From NCBI GenBank assembly GCA_015350385.1, contig WNKI01000004.1:2211205-2253832 (forward strand): a stretch of 42,628 nucleotides of DNA, in the 5' to 3' direction. The DNA is from Aculops lycopersici. Taxonomy: Eukaryota; Arthropoda; Arachnida; Trombidiformes; Eriophyidae. Within the stretch, counting starts at the first letter, position 1. Each line of letters starts with the position of its first letter. This document shows positions 1 to 10,537 of the stretch, piece by piece. Both the position numbers and the translations under genes were made by a program. Under the pieces are notes generated by a model that saw only the letters and a list, made by a program, of their open reading frames with translations, was not told the origin of the DNA and did not search any database.

Positions 1-15
1 AGAGAGAGAGAGAGA
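1..15. repeat. (AG)n microsatellite at left edge
   Basis: Alternating AG dinucleotides begin at the first base, so the tract probably continues outside the window. It lies on the 3' side of the last visible dys exon, inside what I read as a dys intron. Confidence 0.9.
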
Positions 16-1764
16 AACTTACTACTCCTGGTGTAGATTATTCAATTAGAATATTTTTGCTCTAGTCAGTTGGCTGGTCTCTCCATTTTACCTTTAGTGA
101 GGAGTAAAAGACAAAAAAGACCGTTGTTTTCGTTGTGTATTTCACATTGCCACAAGCAAGCGAGTGGGCAACCAACTGTTGATCCATGAGTGAGTGTTCA
201 CGTATTTTAAATACAGTACAAGGAAAAGATTGTAATTGTAGCTTAGGGAACTCACTAAAATGATCTCTATCTCATATCCCCCCAAGAAGAGAAAGATGTG
301 AAGAAGAGAGACAACAATTAGCTCATGTGATCAAATCAACAATAAAGTGGGAGGGGACTAAATGCGCAATCAATTCGATATCGACCATTCGATTGCATGG
401 ACTCCCTCACAAAGGTGAGGCGATTACCTTCGTCGTCGACATCGTTGCTGCTACTTTTGTTGCCGAAAGAGAGAAAGATAACGACGACAATCTAAGCTAG
501 TAATTGAGTTGATGATGCTCCAGTTCCGTTTCAATTGCTCAGATTAACTTTTTCAACTTTGCTCTCTTGGTTGGTTAGCCTGAAAATCAAATTGATTGCC
601 AAGCTAGCGAAACCCAAACTGCTGCAACCGAGAAGAAGCCAGCAAATCAATGCACTAAAATTTGGCCGCAACAGACTAAACCCCGCAAGTTTAGTCGATT
701 GCACAATGAAAGAAGCAAATTCGAATGGAGCAAAGCGAGTGACCTTCTCTCTCTCTCTCGCTTTCTTATGCCTGATTGGCGCTTGTTGATTCTTTTCCAA
801 TGAGGTAGTTGCATCTGCTAGTTGCTACTGGCCAACCAACATCCTCCTCAATGGAAAGCGGCAACAAGTTGCATCTGCTCCCTCCATTTGGCGGCCAAAA
901 TCCGGGTTTCTCACAAGTGGAGCTCGCCGGCAGAAACCACTTGTTGCTACCGCTTCTGCCTCATCGCAACTCAAACTCTCTATGACGACTTCCCCTCTCC
1001 TCAGCCAATTCAATGCCAATTTCAATGGTTACATTGAGCAACTCGAGTAACTAAAGCAAGTGAGTTGCCACCAAATGGGCAACTCGGCCAGGTAAGGCGG
1101 CAAATTGGACCGCTCGAGTTCAATTGAATTAAATCGGGAGACTGCAACAAGAGCAGCGGATATAAGAATTCGGCGCTTCGAAGCTGAATCAATCGGCTAG
1201 CTACTTGGAACTCAGAATCTCATTTCAGTCGGAGACGACGACGACAGACTGATTGAGATGCCTGCTCAGCTGCACGCCTGGTACTTTTCCTTTGTGAGAT
1301 TGATCTGATCTGATCTCGTTGGATCAATTTGGCACTAGAATTTGGCGAGCTAGTTGGAGCAAATGAAGGAGTGGATTTTATTTCAACTCCAGAACCAGAC
1401 AATTGCAATTGATCTCGAGTCGCATCCCTATAAGCGAGTTCCATTCTATTGGATTCTCTTCTTGGGGAACTTGAACTTGACAGGTGAAATGGAACTGAAC
1501 AAAGGGCGTATCGTTTTTCAATCCTTGTCAGCTCGCTAGTGTTGCCATTTTTGGCAGTTAGAAAGGAGATTTGCCGCTATGCTAGCTCGACAGATTGTAT
1601 AATTAGGCGAGGCCGTCACTTTAGCGGCTGCATTTGAGTCCTAAGCTCTTAACTAGATCGACACTTTGAAACTTGAGACCAAAAAATGTTGCCAAGACGA
1701 GGACGAGAAACTGAAACTTGGTTGCAGGTTGCAGGGTTTCAAGGAATCTAAACACCTGCGCTCA

Positions 1765-1789
1765 AATTTCATTCCAATGGAATGAAATT
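1765..1789. repeat. Perfect 12-bp inverted repeat, 1-nt spacer
   Basis: The arm AATTTCATTCCA at 1765-1776 is followed by one base and its exact reverse complement at 1778-1789. It lies in the dys intron. It could form a cruciform or be a dimeric protein site. I do not recognise it as a known element. Confidence 0.9.
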
Positions 1790-1937
1790 CACTACCGGCA
1801 GCCCCAATTCAGGGCTAAATTTTCCGCCAAAACACCGCAATCAACAGCAGACTTCGCCAGCAAACTAGCTAGCTAGTCTTTTGCGCAACACTTTAGAAAT
1901 TTTGTATCTTGTATCCACCTCAAAGATATTTGCAGTG

Positions 1938-1966
1938 GTTGTTGTTGTTGTTGTTGTTGCTGCTGC
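1938..1966. repeat. (GTT)n then (GCT)n trinucleotide tract
   Basis: Nine or so GTT/GCT triplets in uninterrupted series within the dys intron. Simple sequence, no coding significance seen. Confidence 0.85.
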
Positions 1967-2144
1967 TTCTGCATTGTCATTGTCGTTTGCACCTGCCGCC
2001 ATGGTCCATTGCGGGTAACTAGTCAATCGCATGCTGGCGGTTACCTGATAGCGAGTAAATTGGCGCCGCCATGTTGCCGTCGCCGCCGCTTCCTACGTAA
2101 AAATTTGCAATAGCGACGCAGCTATTATTTGCTCAACCACCCGA

Positions 2145-2165
2145 CCAACCAACCAACCAACCAAC
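2145..2165. repeat. (CCAA)n tetranucleotide repeat
   Basis: Five tandem CCAA units in the dys intron. Confidence 0.85.
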
Positions 2166-2511
2166 TTACAAGCTCACAACTTAACCGCCAAACAAAATCG
2201 CTAAAAACAACAATCAATTAGCACTTTCTTCCTCGCAACAGCCGGCTCGTCGCTTGCTGGTGCCAGGTGAGGGCCATCAACTCAAAACTTAATGGACTGG
2301 CAGAGATAGACAACCATTTTTCGGCATCACCTGTGTGCAAAATTTGATGGGCGATTGATGCCGACAGTCGGGACTCGTTGATTCTCAGCTGATGCTGGTC
2401 AAGCCTTCTTGCTTCATAATAATTTCATCGCGCTTCTTCAAGACTGAGGGCGCACAAGTTAGCAACCATCAACAGGTGTCGATTGTTTTCCTGAGATGGG
2501 ATAAGACGAGA

Positions 2512-2536
2512 CGGCGGCGGCGGCGGCGGCGGCGGC
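2512..2536. repeat. (CGG)n trinucleotide repeat
   Basis: About eight CGG units in tandem. It makes an arginine run in one plus-strand frame that I do not regard as coding. Confidence 0.9.
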
Positions 2537-2804
2537 GACGAGCTGACTCAACGACGCTTGTGAGAGGTGGACGACGGCCTCTCGCTCGATATAGGCGGCG
2601 ATTGTCTTGCCCAACTAAACCAATCAGTCGACTTGAAGGCAGGTAAGTCGATTGGAACCAAACTCAAGATGCACCGCCAACTCGTTGCTCGGAGTTAAAT
2701 ACAGCTGATTGATTGTCCGACTTCGTGATCTACCCATCGATAGAACGAAGTAAAAATTTAGAGAGAAAACAAGGAGAGAGTTGAAGAAAGAGTGAAATAC
2801 TTAC

Positions 2805-5800
2805 CATTGAGTGGCCCAAGTACTCGGAAGCGTTGTCTGAGATGTAGAGCAACTTGCCCTTTTGTGTCAACATCATCAAAAATCCATTGAACGCCTATTG
2901 GATTCAAGTGGTTGGACGAGAGAGAAAGGGAGCGGAAATCGTGTTAATTGAATTGATTGAACATGAAGGTGAACTAATCAGTTTCCAAATCTAAATCTAA
3001 ACTCCAAATCTTGATCGACAGTTTAGTGCTCGAAAAAGCCGTGGGCGAGACGAAACCAGTTGTGGTCTCTGATATAAACTAAACCTTTAGCTCAAGTTTG
3101 GGTGACTTACCTTTGAGAAGCCACTTGTTGGAATGGCCAAGGTTGGCTCGCGCGAGATTCCCATGTTCCTGAATACTGTTGTGTTTTGTTTTTTTCCGCG
3201 AAAGTGGACGAAGATTTATGGTTAGCTAGCTAGACTTTGAGTGGACATTGAATGATTCAATTCAATGTGAGAGAAACAACAGGTGTGTAGATAACGATAA
3301 TAATATTAATAATAATAGCAATTCTCACCTCGCACTTTACGACTCATTCACGATTTTTGCTTATTGCTATCGCTAAATCTAAGTTAAAAGTCCAGCCGCC
3401 AGCTGAGAGTTAGTAAAAATTAATCGCCTTGTAGGCTAAAGTAGACGAGAATCCACTCAGGTAATCTGGTCTCATCTAGTTGAGGCGACGAATGTGTTGT
3501 CATCGAAGCAGACGGAGGTTAGTTGGACGACCATTGTATTTGCTCTTGGAGTTTCAATTCAGCTCAGGCTTATCACTGTTAAGTCGTCAGGTAAGTTAGT
3601 GGATAAGCCAAGTAACAAGATTGACGCATCTCACTGGACGAGCAAATTTGGGATTAGCTAATGGAGATTTGGTGGCGGCGGTCACGGCGACCACTGAACC
3701 AGAAGTGGAGCCCAACGAGCGGCAACAAGTGGCAGCCGGCGGGGCAAAAAACAACAAGCAGCGCCGATCTCTCGTTTGCATCACTCATCGTTCGCGATGC
3801 TCATACAGTACTCAAGGAGCACTGCACACACTCAGCCATTATCTGGGCCACGAAATCGACCTGCAACCTGTGGGACTTAGCTGGCCAATGACGAGCGGCG
3901 TCGGGCGGACTAGAGCAGAGTGGCCATGTAAGTCTCCTTCAGTGAGTGGAAGGAGCAAATCTTTTCATTGTTTTTCTCCATCTATCTAGCTGAGCGCATG
4001 TCTCGGCTGGTCAATTTCTATCACTGCCAGCACCATCTAAGCACATGAGCCAAAAGCTGAGGCACAAATCACACTTCCATGTGCCTTCACTTGTGGCCAG
4101 CAAAATATCAACAACAACCACCTGTGTCGTCTATCCGGCAGCATCTCGCTCATTGTGGTTGCTGCCGATGGCTGCCCATGGACAGATGTGGACACAAGCT
4201 GAGCGTCAATGATACAAACACACAAAGAGGAGAGGTGAAATTTGCATCCACCCAACAAGAGAGCAAATGAACCTCTCTGTCTGTTTCTCGACATCTGAGA
4301 AGTCGGAGCGGAGTTTCCAAATTGAAACTGAATGCATCGAGTCTCTCGTTGTGAACTACTGGACGGCAAACTTGACGACTGACACACAATGCGCAGGTTG
4401 AATGGAGAAGAGCGACTCCAACTTGGATGTGCTGTCAATCAAGCTGATCCACTGGTGGGATTAAATTCAATTTACCTGTTGTCCTAAGTTTGGTCTGTGT
4501 GCCACTTGCTTGCTTGCTAGCTAGCTAGCTAGCACAGAGCCCATCCTCTTAGGAGAGGAGATTTCGAAGTCGCCGCCACTCGTCATCACTTGAAATCCTA
4601 GTGACTCTCAATATATTCAGTTCAGGTTGAGTTTCTGTTCGCCGCAGATTGTCTCATATACATCCAATGAGGTACAGTGTAAGTTAAGCCAGGATATCAC
4701 TGCTCATTTCAAAAAGATATACTTATTCTTGGTCTTGGTCTTGGTCTTAAAACCAAATGTGCCACGCGACACTTGATGTCCACCTCAAAGTGAAGGTACT
4801 TAATTTATTCCACTGCCATGCCACTTGATCTCGCCGTCTTTTATCCTCACCAAACCGCAAGAGGCTCACGCTGAGCTGCCGGTAGATTCACTATAGAGCG
4901 ATTGAGGAGAGGGGAAACTCTTTTGCAAGGAGAGCAAGAGGAGAGATCCCAATTCAATTATTAATCTCGCTAAACTAAACGAGACCAACTTGTGCGAGGG
5001 ATAGAGCGAGAGAGTTTTATAGGAACGGCGAGTCAACAACAGCCGCAGCTACTGAATGGCAGTTTAGCTAAAGAGGTCAATGTGGACAATCTATAGACAC
5101 GCAAGTGACAAGCATGTAATATTTGTATCAAATGTCCAGTTTCCATCTCTCCATTTCGTGAGAGCAAACAATCTATCAAAAATCTAACCGCTGTGGCCAA
5201 ATCCAATTACCTGCTCTAGCTGTTAGGGCTGGTCTCCTTGTCAGACTGTTGAAAAGAGCAAGAGTCCAGTCGATTAGCCAAACACTGGCCGCTGTTCAAA
5301 TTCTGTTTCCGGAAGCAATCGTTCAACGCTAACCAGTGGACACTTATCAGCGTTAAACTTCCTCTCTCTCTCTCTCTCTCTACTCGCCTTCAATCTCTTG
5401 TTGTATCTTGGAGGATTGAGAGAGAAAATTAAGACTCAATTGTAGGCGCGCTTCTAAAATGTTCAAATAATTGTTCGACTGCTCAAACAAAATCAAACAA
5501 AATGGTTGGCCAGTAGCGAGTTACAAGTAACTCGAGTGGCTGCTTGAATTGGAGAGTTGAATTCCAAAGAGTCATTGTTGCGTAGCGGCGACGACAATAA
5601 GCGTCGGCCATCAGGTGGTTGCGGTCCAGTGGACAGGTCTCGACCAGAGGGCAGACGTTCTCGGACACACCTGCAAAAATGACAGCCTCATACGTTATCC
5701 CATTCACACTTTTCTGGCCAATTGTTGGCCATTTGTTCGAATAATCACATCCACTTTAGCGCAGCCACCACTTGTTGTCGCGTTGTTTTCATTGATGTTG

Positions 5801-7303
5801 GCTCCACTTGCACCACCTGTGCGAGTGGCCACTATTGCCGGCCATCACTCTACGAGGTGGAGGCAAGTAGTCCAATTTTTGGCGCCACCAGCACCGCAAA
5901 TTGGCCACCTCAATGGAATGCCTCAACGGAGGGCTAGTGCTGACGATTAGTAGAGGCAACACAGGTAAGTCGCCGAGAGTAATAAGGCACACAATGGATG
6001 CGTTGGTTAAACCGGGATGTTTGCACTTGACTTGCTCTCTTCTCGCCGATGCTAGCTCCAGATGTTACTCTGAGTGGAGGGCTTAATTGACTGGCTAAGG
6101 TGAAGAGATTCCTATGGAGACTCCTCTCTTCTTTTCTACCTCAAGGAGGAATCATCAGCTGCCCGGTTTATACACACGCTGGGCAACCACCGAACCGACC
6201 ACTTGTTGCGCAACAAGCGCGGCTAGTAAGTTCGGGTTCGAGTTCCGATTAGCGTGGGAAATGAGCAGCATCGGTTATGTTGTGTGCATCATACGGGCCG
6301 CAAGGTATCATCAGCGCTCCATCGACTGAGATAATGTTGGCTTCTCTCTCGCTCGCTCTCTTTCCTCTTGATTTTAGCTGGCCAAAGAACGAGAATAATG
6401 CGACGGTGATCAACGGGCCGCTCATTAGCATATCTGCGCATAAGAATCTACTCTTCGAACTGGAGTTCACCTCGAAGAGAGAGAGGAAATCAAGAGAGAT
6501 GAAGAATTCTCGACCACTTATGCAATTTTTAATATGGCCAGCAAGTCTATTCGAATATCAAGTCCACAAAAATCTTTTAAGCACATTCAACAGTCACCAA
6601 TATCGCACCGCAAACTTTCAAACTGAAAAACCGAAAATCATCTCTCTCGCAGCTGTTCTCATTAGGACATCGTGTCTTTTGTTTCGCAATGTCCTCAAGG
6701 AAAACTTGCATAAAAATTTGATGAACCAGCTTACTTACCATTGCAAAAGTAGTTCGACTTTCGCACATAAACTAGCACGAGCGCCATCAGCTGCAACTGG
6801 GACAATCGTTGTCTCGTTGAATCAGGTAAAGGTATCAGGTCGCGGAGGACGGCTATTTCCTTATTGATTGCATCCCTTCGCTGCTTCGACGCCTTCTTTG
6901 TGGACTTGGCGTCATCTAGGCCAAACTCTGAGCCGGTGCTAGTGGTTAGTGTTGTACTTGGTAGGGTAGCGCTGGTTGTCAAACTTGTTGCACCGATAGG
7001 AGCGGACACCTGATCTGATTGTTGATGTTGGAGGTGGTGGTGGTGGTGGTGGTTGTTGTTGAGATGATGTTGTTGCTGATAGGTTTGCATCTCATGATGC
7101 TGCTGCTGTTGCGTCATCATGTGATGATGGCTTGTCGCCGCTGCGTAAGCTTGTGATTGGTGATGATGATGTTGCTGATGTTGGTTGTTGTGATGGTAAG
7201 CCACTGCTTGAGCGTTTGGATTTGCAACGGACGACAGGTTGCCTGGGACAACTGGGTAGCCGTGGTAATATTGTTGGTTTGTTGTTGCCGTGATTGTGGC
7301 CAT
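2805..7303 (-). CDS. dys: dysfusion-type bHLH-PAS transcription factor, 5' three coding exons (partial)
   Basis: Nuclear bHLH-PAS factor of the dysfusion/NPAS4 family. In Drosophila, dys controls tracheal fusion and leg-joint genes as a dimer with Tango/ARNT. I read three exons: exon 1 7303-6739 (188 codons plus 1 nt), exon 2 3175-3111 (65 nt) and exon 3 2894-2805 (90 nt). All have AG acceptors and GTAAG donors, and the frame stays open through every junction (phases 1, 0, 0). Exon 1 encodes a Gln/His-rich N-terminus (about residues 33-95) and then the bHLH at about 133-185, with KSTKKASKQRRD in the basic part and STRQRLSQLQLMALV in the helices. Exons 2-3 encode REPTLAIPTSGFSK and then NGFLMM, KLLYISDNASEYLGHSM, the start of PAS-A. 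Later PAS exons lie off the left edge. Intron 1 is about 3.6 kb. The STRQRLSQLQ signature and the exon 2 peptide favour dysfusion over vertebrate NPAS4; this is family knowledge, not a search result. Confidence 0.92.
3245..3268. repeat. 9-bp inverted repeat with 6-nt loop
   Basis: ACATTGAAT at 3245-3253 is matched by its exact reverse complement at 3260-3268. It lies about 70 nt from the exon 2 acceptor of dys, on the intron side. Confidence 0.8.
4728..4748. repeat. (TTGGTC)n hexamer repeat
   Basis: A little over three tandem copies of TTGGTC inside dys intron 1. Confidence 0.85.
5362..5381. repeat. (CT)n microsatellite
   Basis: Twenty bases of alternating CT in dys intron 1. Confidence 0.9.
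6202..6217. repeat. Perfect 16-bp palindrome built from the CTTGTTGC word
   Basis: CTTGTTGC is followed immediately by GCAACAAG. This is a head-to-head pair of the 8-mer that is over-represented across the window. It lies in dys intron 1, about 520 nt from the end of exon 1. Confidence 0.9.
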
Positions 7304-7870
7304 CTTGTTTCGTTGGTTATACTTATAGTTTGTAATACTTGCTTAATGTATGCTTATTATTTTAACTCAAGTTTTCTTATATTGGAAGTTGGAAAATTGT
7401 TCGTGAAATCGATCTAGTTTCCTCAAAGATGGCAAAGTTTAAACTGAATCAAAGAAACACAAAACAACACTCGCTACAGAATCAGCAAAATTCAATCTGT
7501 TTCCCTCTCAAACAACCGAGGCAAAGTATTTATACCTTGCTTGGAATTGGCTAGTCAAGTGGCCAAATCTATAGCTGGGCATGCGCGATCCTCAGGTAAC
7601 AAGGTGGTTGTTGGCGAGATACAATGCGCCACCTGACAAGCTTCGGGCGAACTATTTTTTGTTCACCCAACGACGCAACGTAAACACACATTCGCTTTCG
7701 CAAAAACGTGGATGAAAATTCTAGCACGAGCTTCGAGACTTTTGTAAGCCGAACTCACTGTATCATGACTTGATCTATTATTTTTATTTCTATCCTATCT
7801 ACAACTAGAAACTTTAATCTATTTCTATTGTTAATCACCTCAATAAGATTAAAATAAAGCATCAATCACA
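7304..7870. promoter_or_regulatory. Head-to-head promoter region between dys and Lon
   Basis: The 567 bp between the dys start codon (minus) and the Lon start codon (plus) must hold both 5' UTRs and both promoters. A TATA-like box serves the dys direction (7527-7534). I see no TATA box for Lon, which would suit a housekeeping gene. One CAGGTA word occurs near 7594. No convincing open frame crosses the region. Confidence 0.65.
7527..7534 (-). promoter_or_regulatory. TATA box for dys
   Basis: The minus strand reads TATAAATA, 224 nt upstream of the dys ATG. Initiation about 25-30 nt further on would give a 5' UTR of roughly 200 nt. A regulated developmental factor with a TATA promoter is plausible. 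No start-site data are available. Confidence 0.5.
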
Positions 7871-10338
7871 ATGCTGGCCTCACGGGCATTCAGAATACTG
7901 GTGAGTACAAAAATGCAACTCAAAATCCCCCATCAACAAAGCAAAACAAAACAAACCTTTCTAAGATCCAAATGCTAACCTCTTCGTTTCATCACTAACT
8001 ACAAACATCACAGTCTTTACAAAATCGATATGCCGCCCAATTTGCTTGCAAGAGATACAGCAGTAGCCTTGTTATTGCCGAGCCTCCCGAACAAGATCCT
8101 TATGGACAAAATAGGGGTGGTGGACTGCTTAGCGCTTTCAATGTCCCAGAAAACTGGCCCATATTGCCGGTCATTGCAGTCTCAAGAAACCCAGTATTTC
8201 CAAAATTCATCAAGTTACTAGAGATTAGTGATCCAAGCTTGATGGAACTAATTCGGCGCAAGATTAGACTAAGTCAACCATATGCAGGAGTTTTTCTCAA
8301 GAAGGACATAACAAATGAAAATGAGGTTGTGGAAAAACTCGAGGATTTGCACAAAGTTGGCTCATTTGTACAGATTCATGAAGTCGAGGATATGGGCGAC
8401 AAGATTAGAATGATAGTGTTGGCGCACAGGCGAGTGCAGATAACTAGGCAACTCTTTGATGATCCAACACCAGTTAGCACGGTTGTAAATAACAATGGAC
8501 TCCAAAACGGACTTGATGGTCAAAGACTTCGAAGCAGGTTTTTTGGTAAAACAAAGTCCAAGATAAACAAGAGGTTTGCTAATGTATTCGGTGATCAAAG
8601 TGCGTCAGAGGATCCAGCAACATCATCATCTCAAACAAGTTCGGTCACCGATTCTGGAAATGAATCTGCACCCGAGTCTACCACTTCAGAATCAACAGAA
8701 CATTCTAGTCAAACAACTGGGGCAATCAAATCCGATACATCCACAGAATCGTCAAAAGAGGTCCCATCGGTTGATGAAACTAGTGGCGATAAGAAGGAAT
8801 CTGCAGAGTCCGGCGAGGCCAGTGACAAAACTGCTCAAGTTAAAGAGGGTAAGAATCAAGTTCTACTTGTGGAAGTAGAAAATCATGTACACCATCCCTA
8901 CGAGCAAACGGAGGAACTCAAGGCAGTTATCCAAGAGTGCATACAGACAATTCGTGATATCACAACACTAAATCCATTATACAAAGAGTCGATTGCCCAA
9001 CTATTGAACACAGGCGTAAAATTAGTCGACAATCCTATTTACATGGCCGATCTAGGCGCCTCTCTTACAGCGGCCACTGCCGAAGAACTCCAAAATGTTC
9101 TGGAAGAAAGAGATATTCTCAAGAGACTTTACCTATCGTTGAATTTACTCAAGAAGGAGCACGAACTGTCCAAGTTGCAGGCAAAGATTAGAATTGAGGT
9201 CGAGGAGAAGGTCAAGCAGCAGCATAGAAGATATTTGCTTCATGAGCAACTCAAAGTCATCAAGAAGGAACTGGGTCTTGAGAAGGATGACAAGGATGCG
9301 ATTGAGGAAAAATTTCGAGCTCGTATTAAGGATCTCACCGTGCCAAAAGCTGTTATGACTGTAATCGATGAGGAATTGGGCAAACTATCTCTGCTGGACA
9401 ATCATTCATCTGAGTTTAGTGTCACACGAAATTACCTAGACTGGCTCACAAGCTTGCCTTGGGGTAAGAACACTGTAGAGAATCTAGAGATCAAGCCGGC
9501 CAAAACAATACTCGAGGAGGATCACTATGGTATGGAGGACATCAAGAAGAGAATATTAGAATTTATTGCAATTAGTCAACTGAAGGGCAGTGCTCAAGGT
9601 AGAATCATATGCTTCCATGGACCGCCAGGTGTTGGTAAGACCTCTATCGCCAAATCCATTGCTCGAGCTTTGAATAGGGAATTCTATAGATTTAGTGTTG
9701 GAGGAATGAGTGATGTTGCCGAGATCAAGGGACACAGGCGAACTTATGTTGGAGCAATGCCAGGAAAATTAGTCCAATGCCTCAAGAGAACCAAGACAGA
9801 AAACCCACTTGTTTTAATCGACGAGGTAGACAAAATGGGTCATGGCTACCAGGGTGACCCTTCGGCCGCTCTTCTCGAGTTACTGGACCCAGAACAGAAC
9901 TCAAACTTTTTAGATCACTACCTAGATGTACCTATTGATTTGTCGCGAGTTCTATTCATTTGCACAGCCAACTATACAGACTCGATTCCAGAACCTCTCA
10001 AGGATAGGATGGAAATGATTGAGGTTAGTGGCTACAAGGATGAAGAAAAGTTGGCCATAGCTCAAAAGTACCTCGTTCCGGCGGCCAGAGAAACAACTGG
10101 CTTAAGGGAAGAGAACATATCCATTTCAGAGGATGCCCTGAAAGACTTGATAGCAATTCATTGTAGAGAAAGTGGTGTTAGAAATCTACAAAAGCACATC
10201 GAGAAGATTATGAGAAAAACTGCCTACGAGATTGTGGAGGAGGATCGCCAGAGAGTTGAGGTTACAAAAGAAAATCTTCGCGAATATGTTGGCAAGCCAG
10301 TTCACGAACAGAGGTTAGGTTTTAAGCTGAAGGCATAA
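7871..10338 (+). CDS. LONP1: Mitochondrial Lon protease homologue lacking its proteolytic domain in this window
   Basis: ATP-dependent Lon of the mitochondrial matrix, which degrades damaged proteins and binds mtDNA. Exon 1 is 7871-7900 (MLASRAFRIL, an amphipathic presequence, then GTGAGT). Exon 2 starts at 8014 after a CAG acceptor (phase 0; intron 113 nt). Read to TAA the product is 784 residues. The N-domain starts near residue 59 (LPVIAVSRNPVFPKF). A Ser/Thr/Glu-rich insert covers about residues 200-288. The AAA+ module has Walker A GPPGVGKT at 546-553, Walker B VLIDEVDK at 610-617, a CTAN sensor-1 region, PLKDRMEM and GVRNLQKHIEK. The reading stops just after VGKPVHEQR, where relatives enter the Ser-Lys protease domain; about 200 residues are missing. 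At 10313/10314 the frame holds AG|GTTAGG, a usable donor, so the last seven codons may be intron read-through. No polyA signal follows before UBR7. Human Lon has 959 residues. Whether it is truly truncated, rearranged or misassembled is open. Confidence 0.9.
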
Positions 10339-10445
10339 CTTGAGCCAAACCCCCGACAAGGAACTAACTTCAGATGATAAAAACTAGCAAGTCTTCGCGT
10401 CAAAATCTTCAATTAGTAATGGTGAGGTAAATAAGTTGACGTTGA

Positions 10446-10451
10446 TTTATT
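10446..10451 (-). terminator. Polyadenylation signal for UBR7
   Basis: AATAAA on the minus strand, about 87 nt past the UBR7 stop codon. This is the only canonical signal I see between Lon and UBR7, and it points away from Lon. Confidence 0.6.
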
Positions 10452-10537
10452 ATCTTTGTGAGCAGCGATATGAATGTCAATGTTTGGTCTCAAGTTTTCT
10501 GCCTGTTAAGCCACACTTGTTGCTTAGAGCTGATTGA

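Larger units (their letters stand above)
1..2804 (-). other. Partial dys intron 3 (continues off left edge)
   Basis: After the donor next to dys exon 3 (GT at 2804-2803, minus strand) I find no further PAS-encoding exon down to position 1. The rest of dys must lie outside the window. The segment contains a GTT tract (1938-1966), a CCAA tract (2145-2165), a CGG tract (2512-2536) and a 25-nt near-perfect palindrome (1765-1789). It also has CAGGTA words at about 1089, 2042 (reverse) and 2640. No plus-strand open frame here resembles a known protein. Confidence 0.6.
3176..6738 (-). other. dys intron 1
   Basis: Lies between the exon 1 donor (G|GTAAGTAA on the minus strand, GT at 6738-6737) and the exon 2 acceptor (AG at 3177-3176). 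It holds a CTAG repeat near 4510-4532, a TTGGTC repeat (4728-4748), a CT tract (5362-5381), two inverted repeats (3245-3268 and 6202-6217), and several CAGGTA and ACTTGTTG words. Long open frames in it on either strand have no protein-like signature. An intronic enhancer role is plausible but unproven. Confidence 0.75.

Noticed and set aside
6176..6255. tRNA-like T-arm with a matching 7-bp acceptor
   Set aside because: The 17-nt T-arm folds and the ends pair, but there is no A-box or D-arm, position 8 is not T, and no 7-nt anticodon loop exists. The middle is the CTTGTTGC palindrome. Judged chance.
6277..6867. 196-codon open frame on the plus strand
   Set aside because: It overlaps dys exon 1 antisense and the dys donor, and it shows no domain or conserved motif.
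10374..10425. Possible extra Lon exon after a CTAAC...TTCAG acceptor
   Set aside because: Joined to the 10313 donor, the frame hits a stop at once and gives no protease-domain sequence, so it does not repair the gene.
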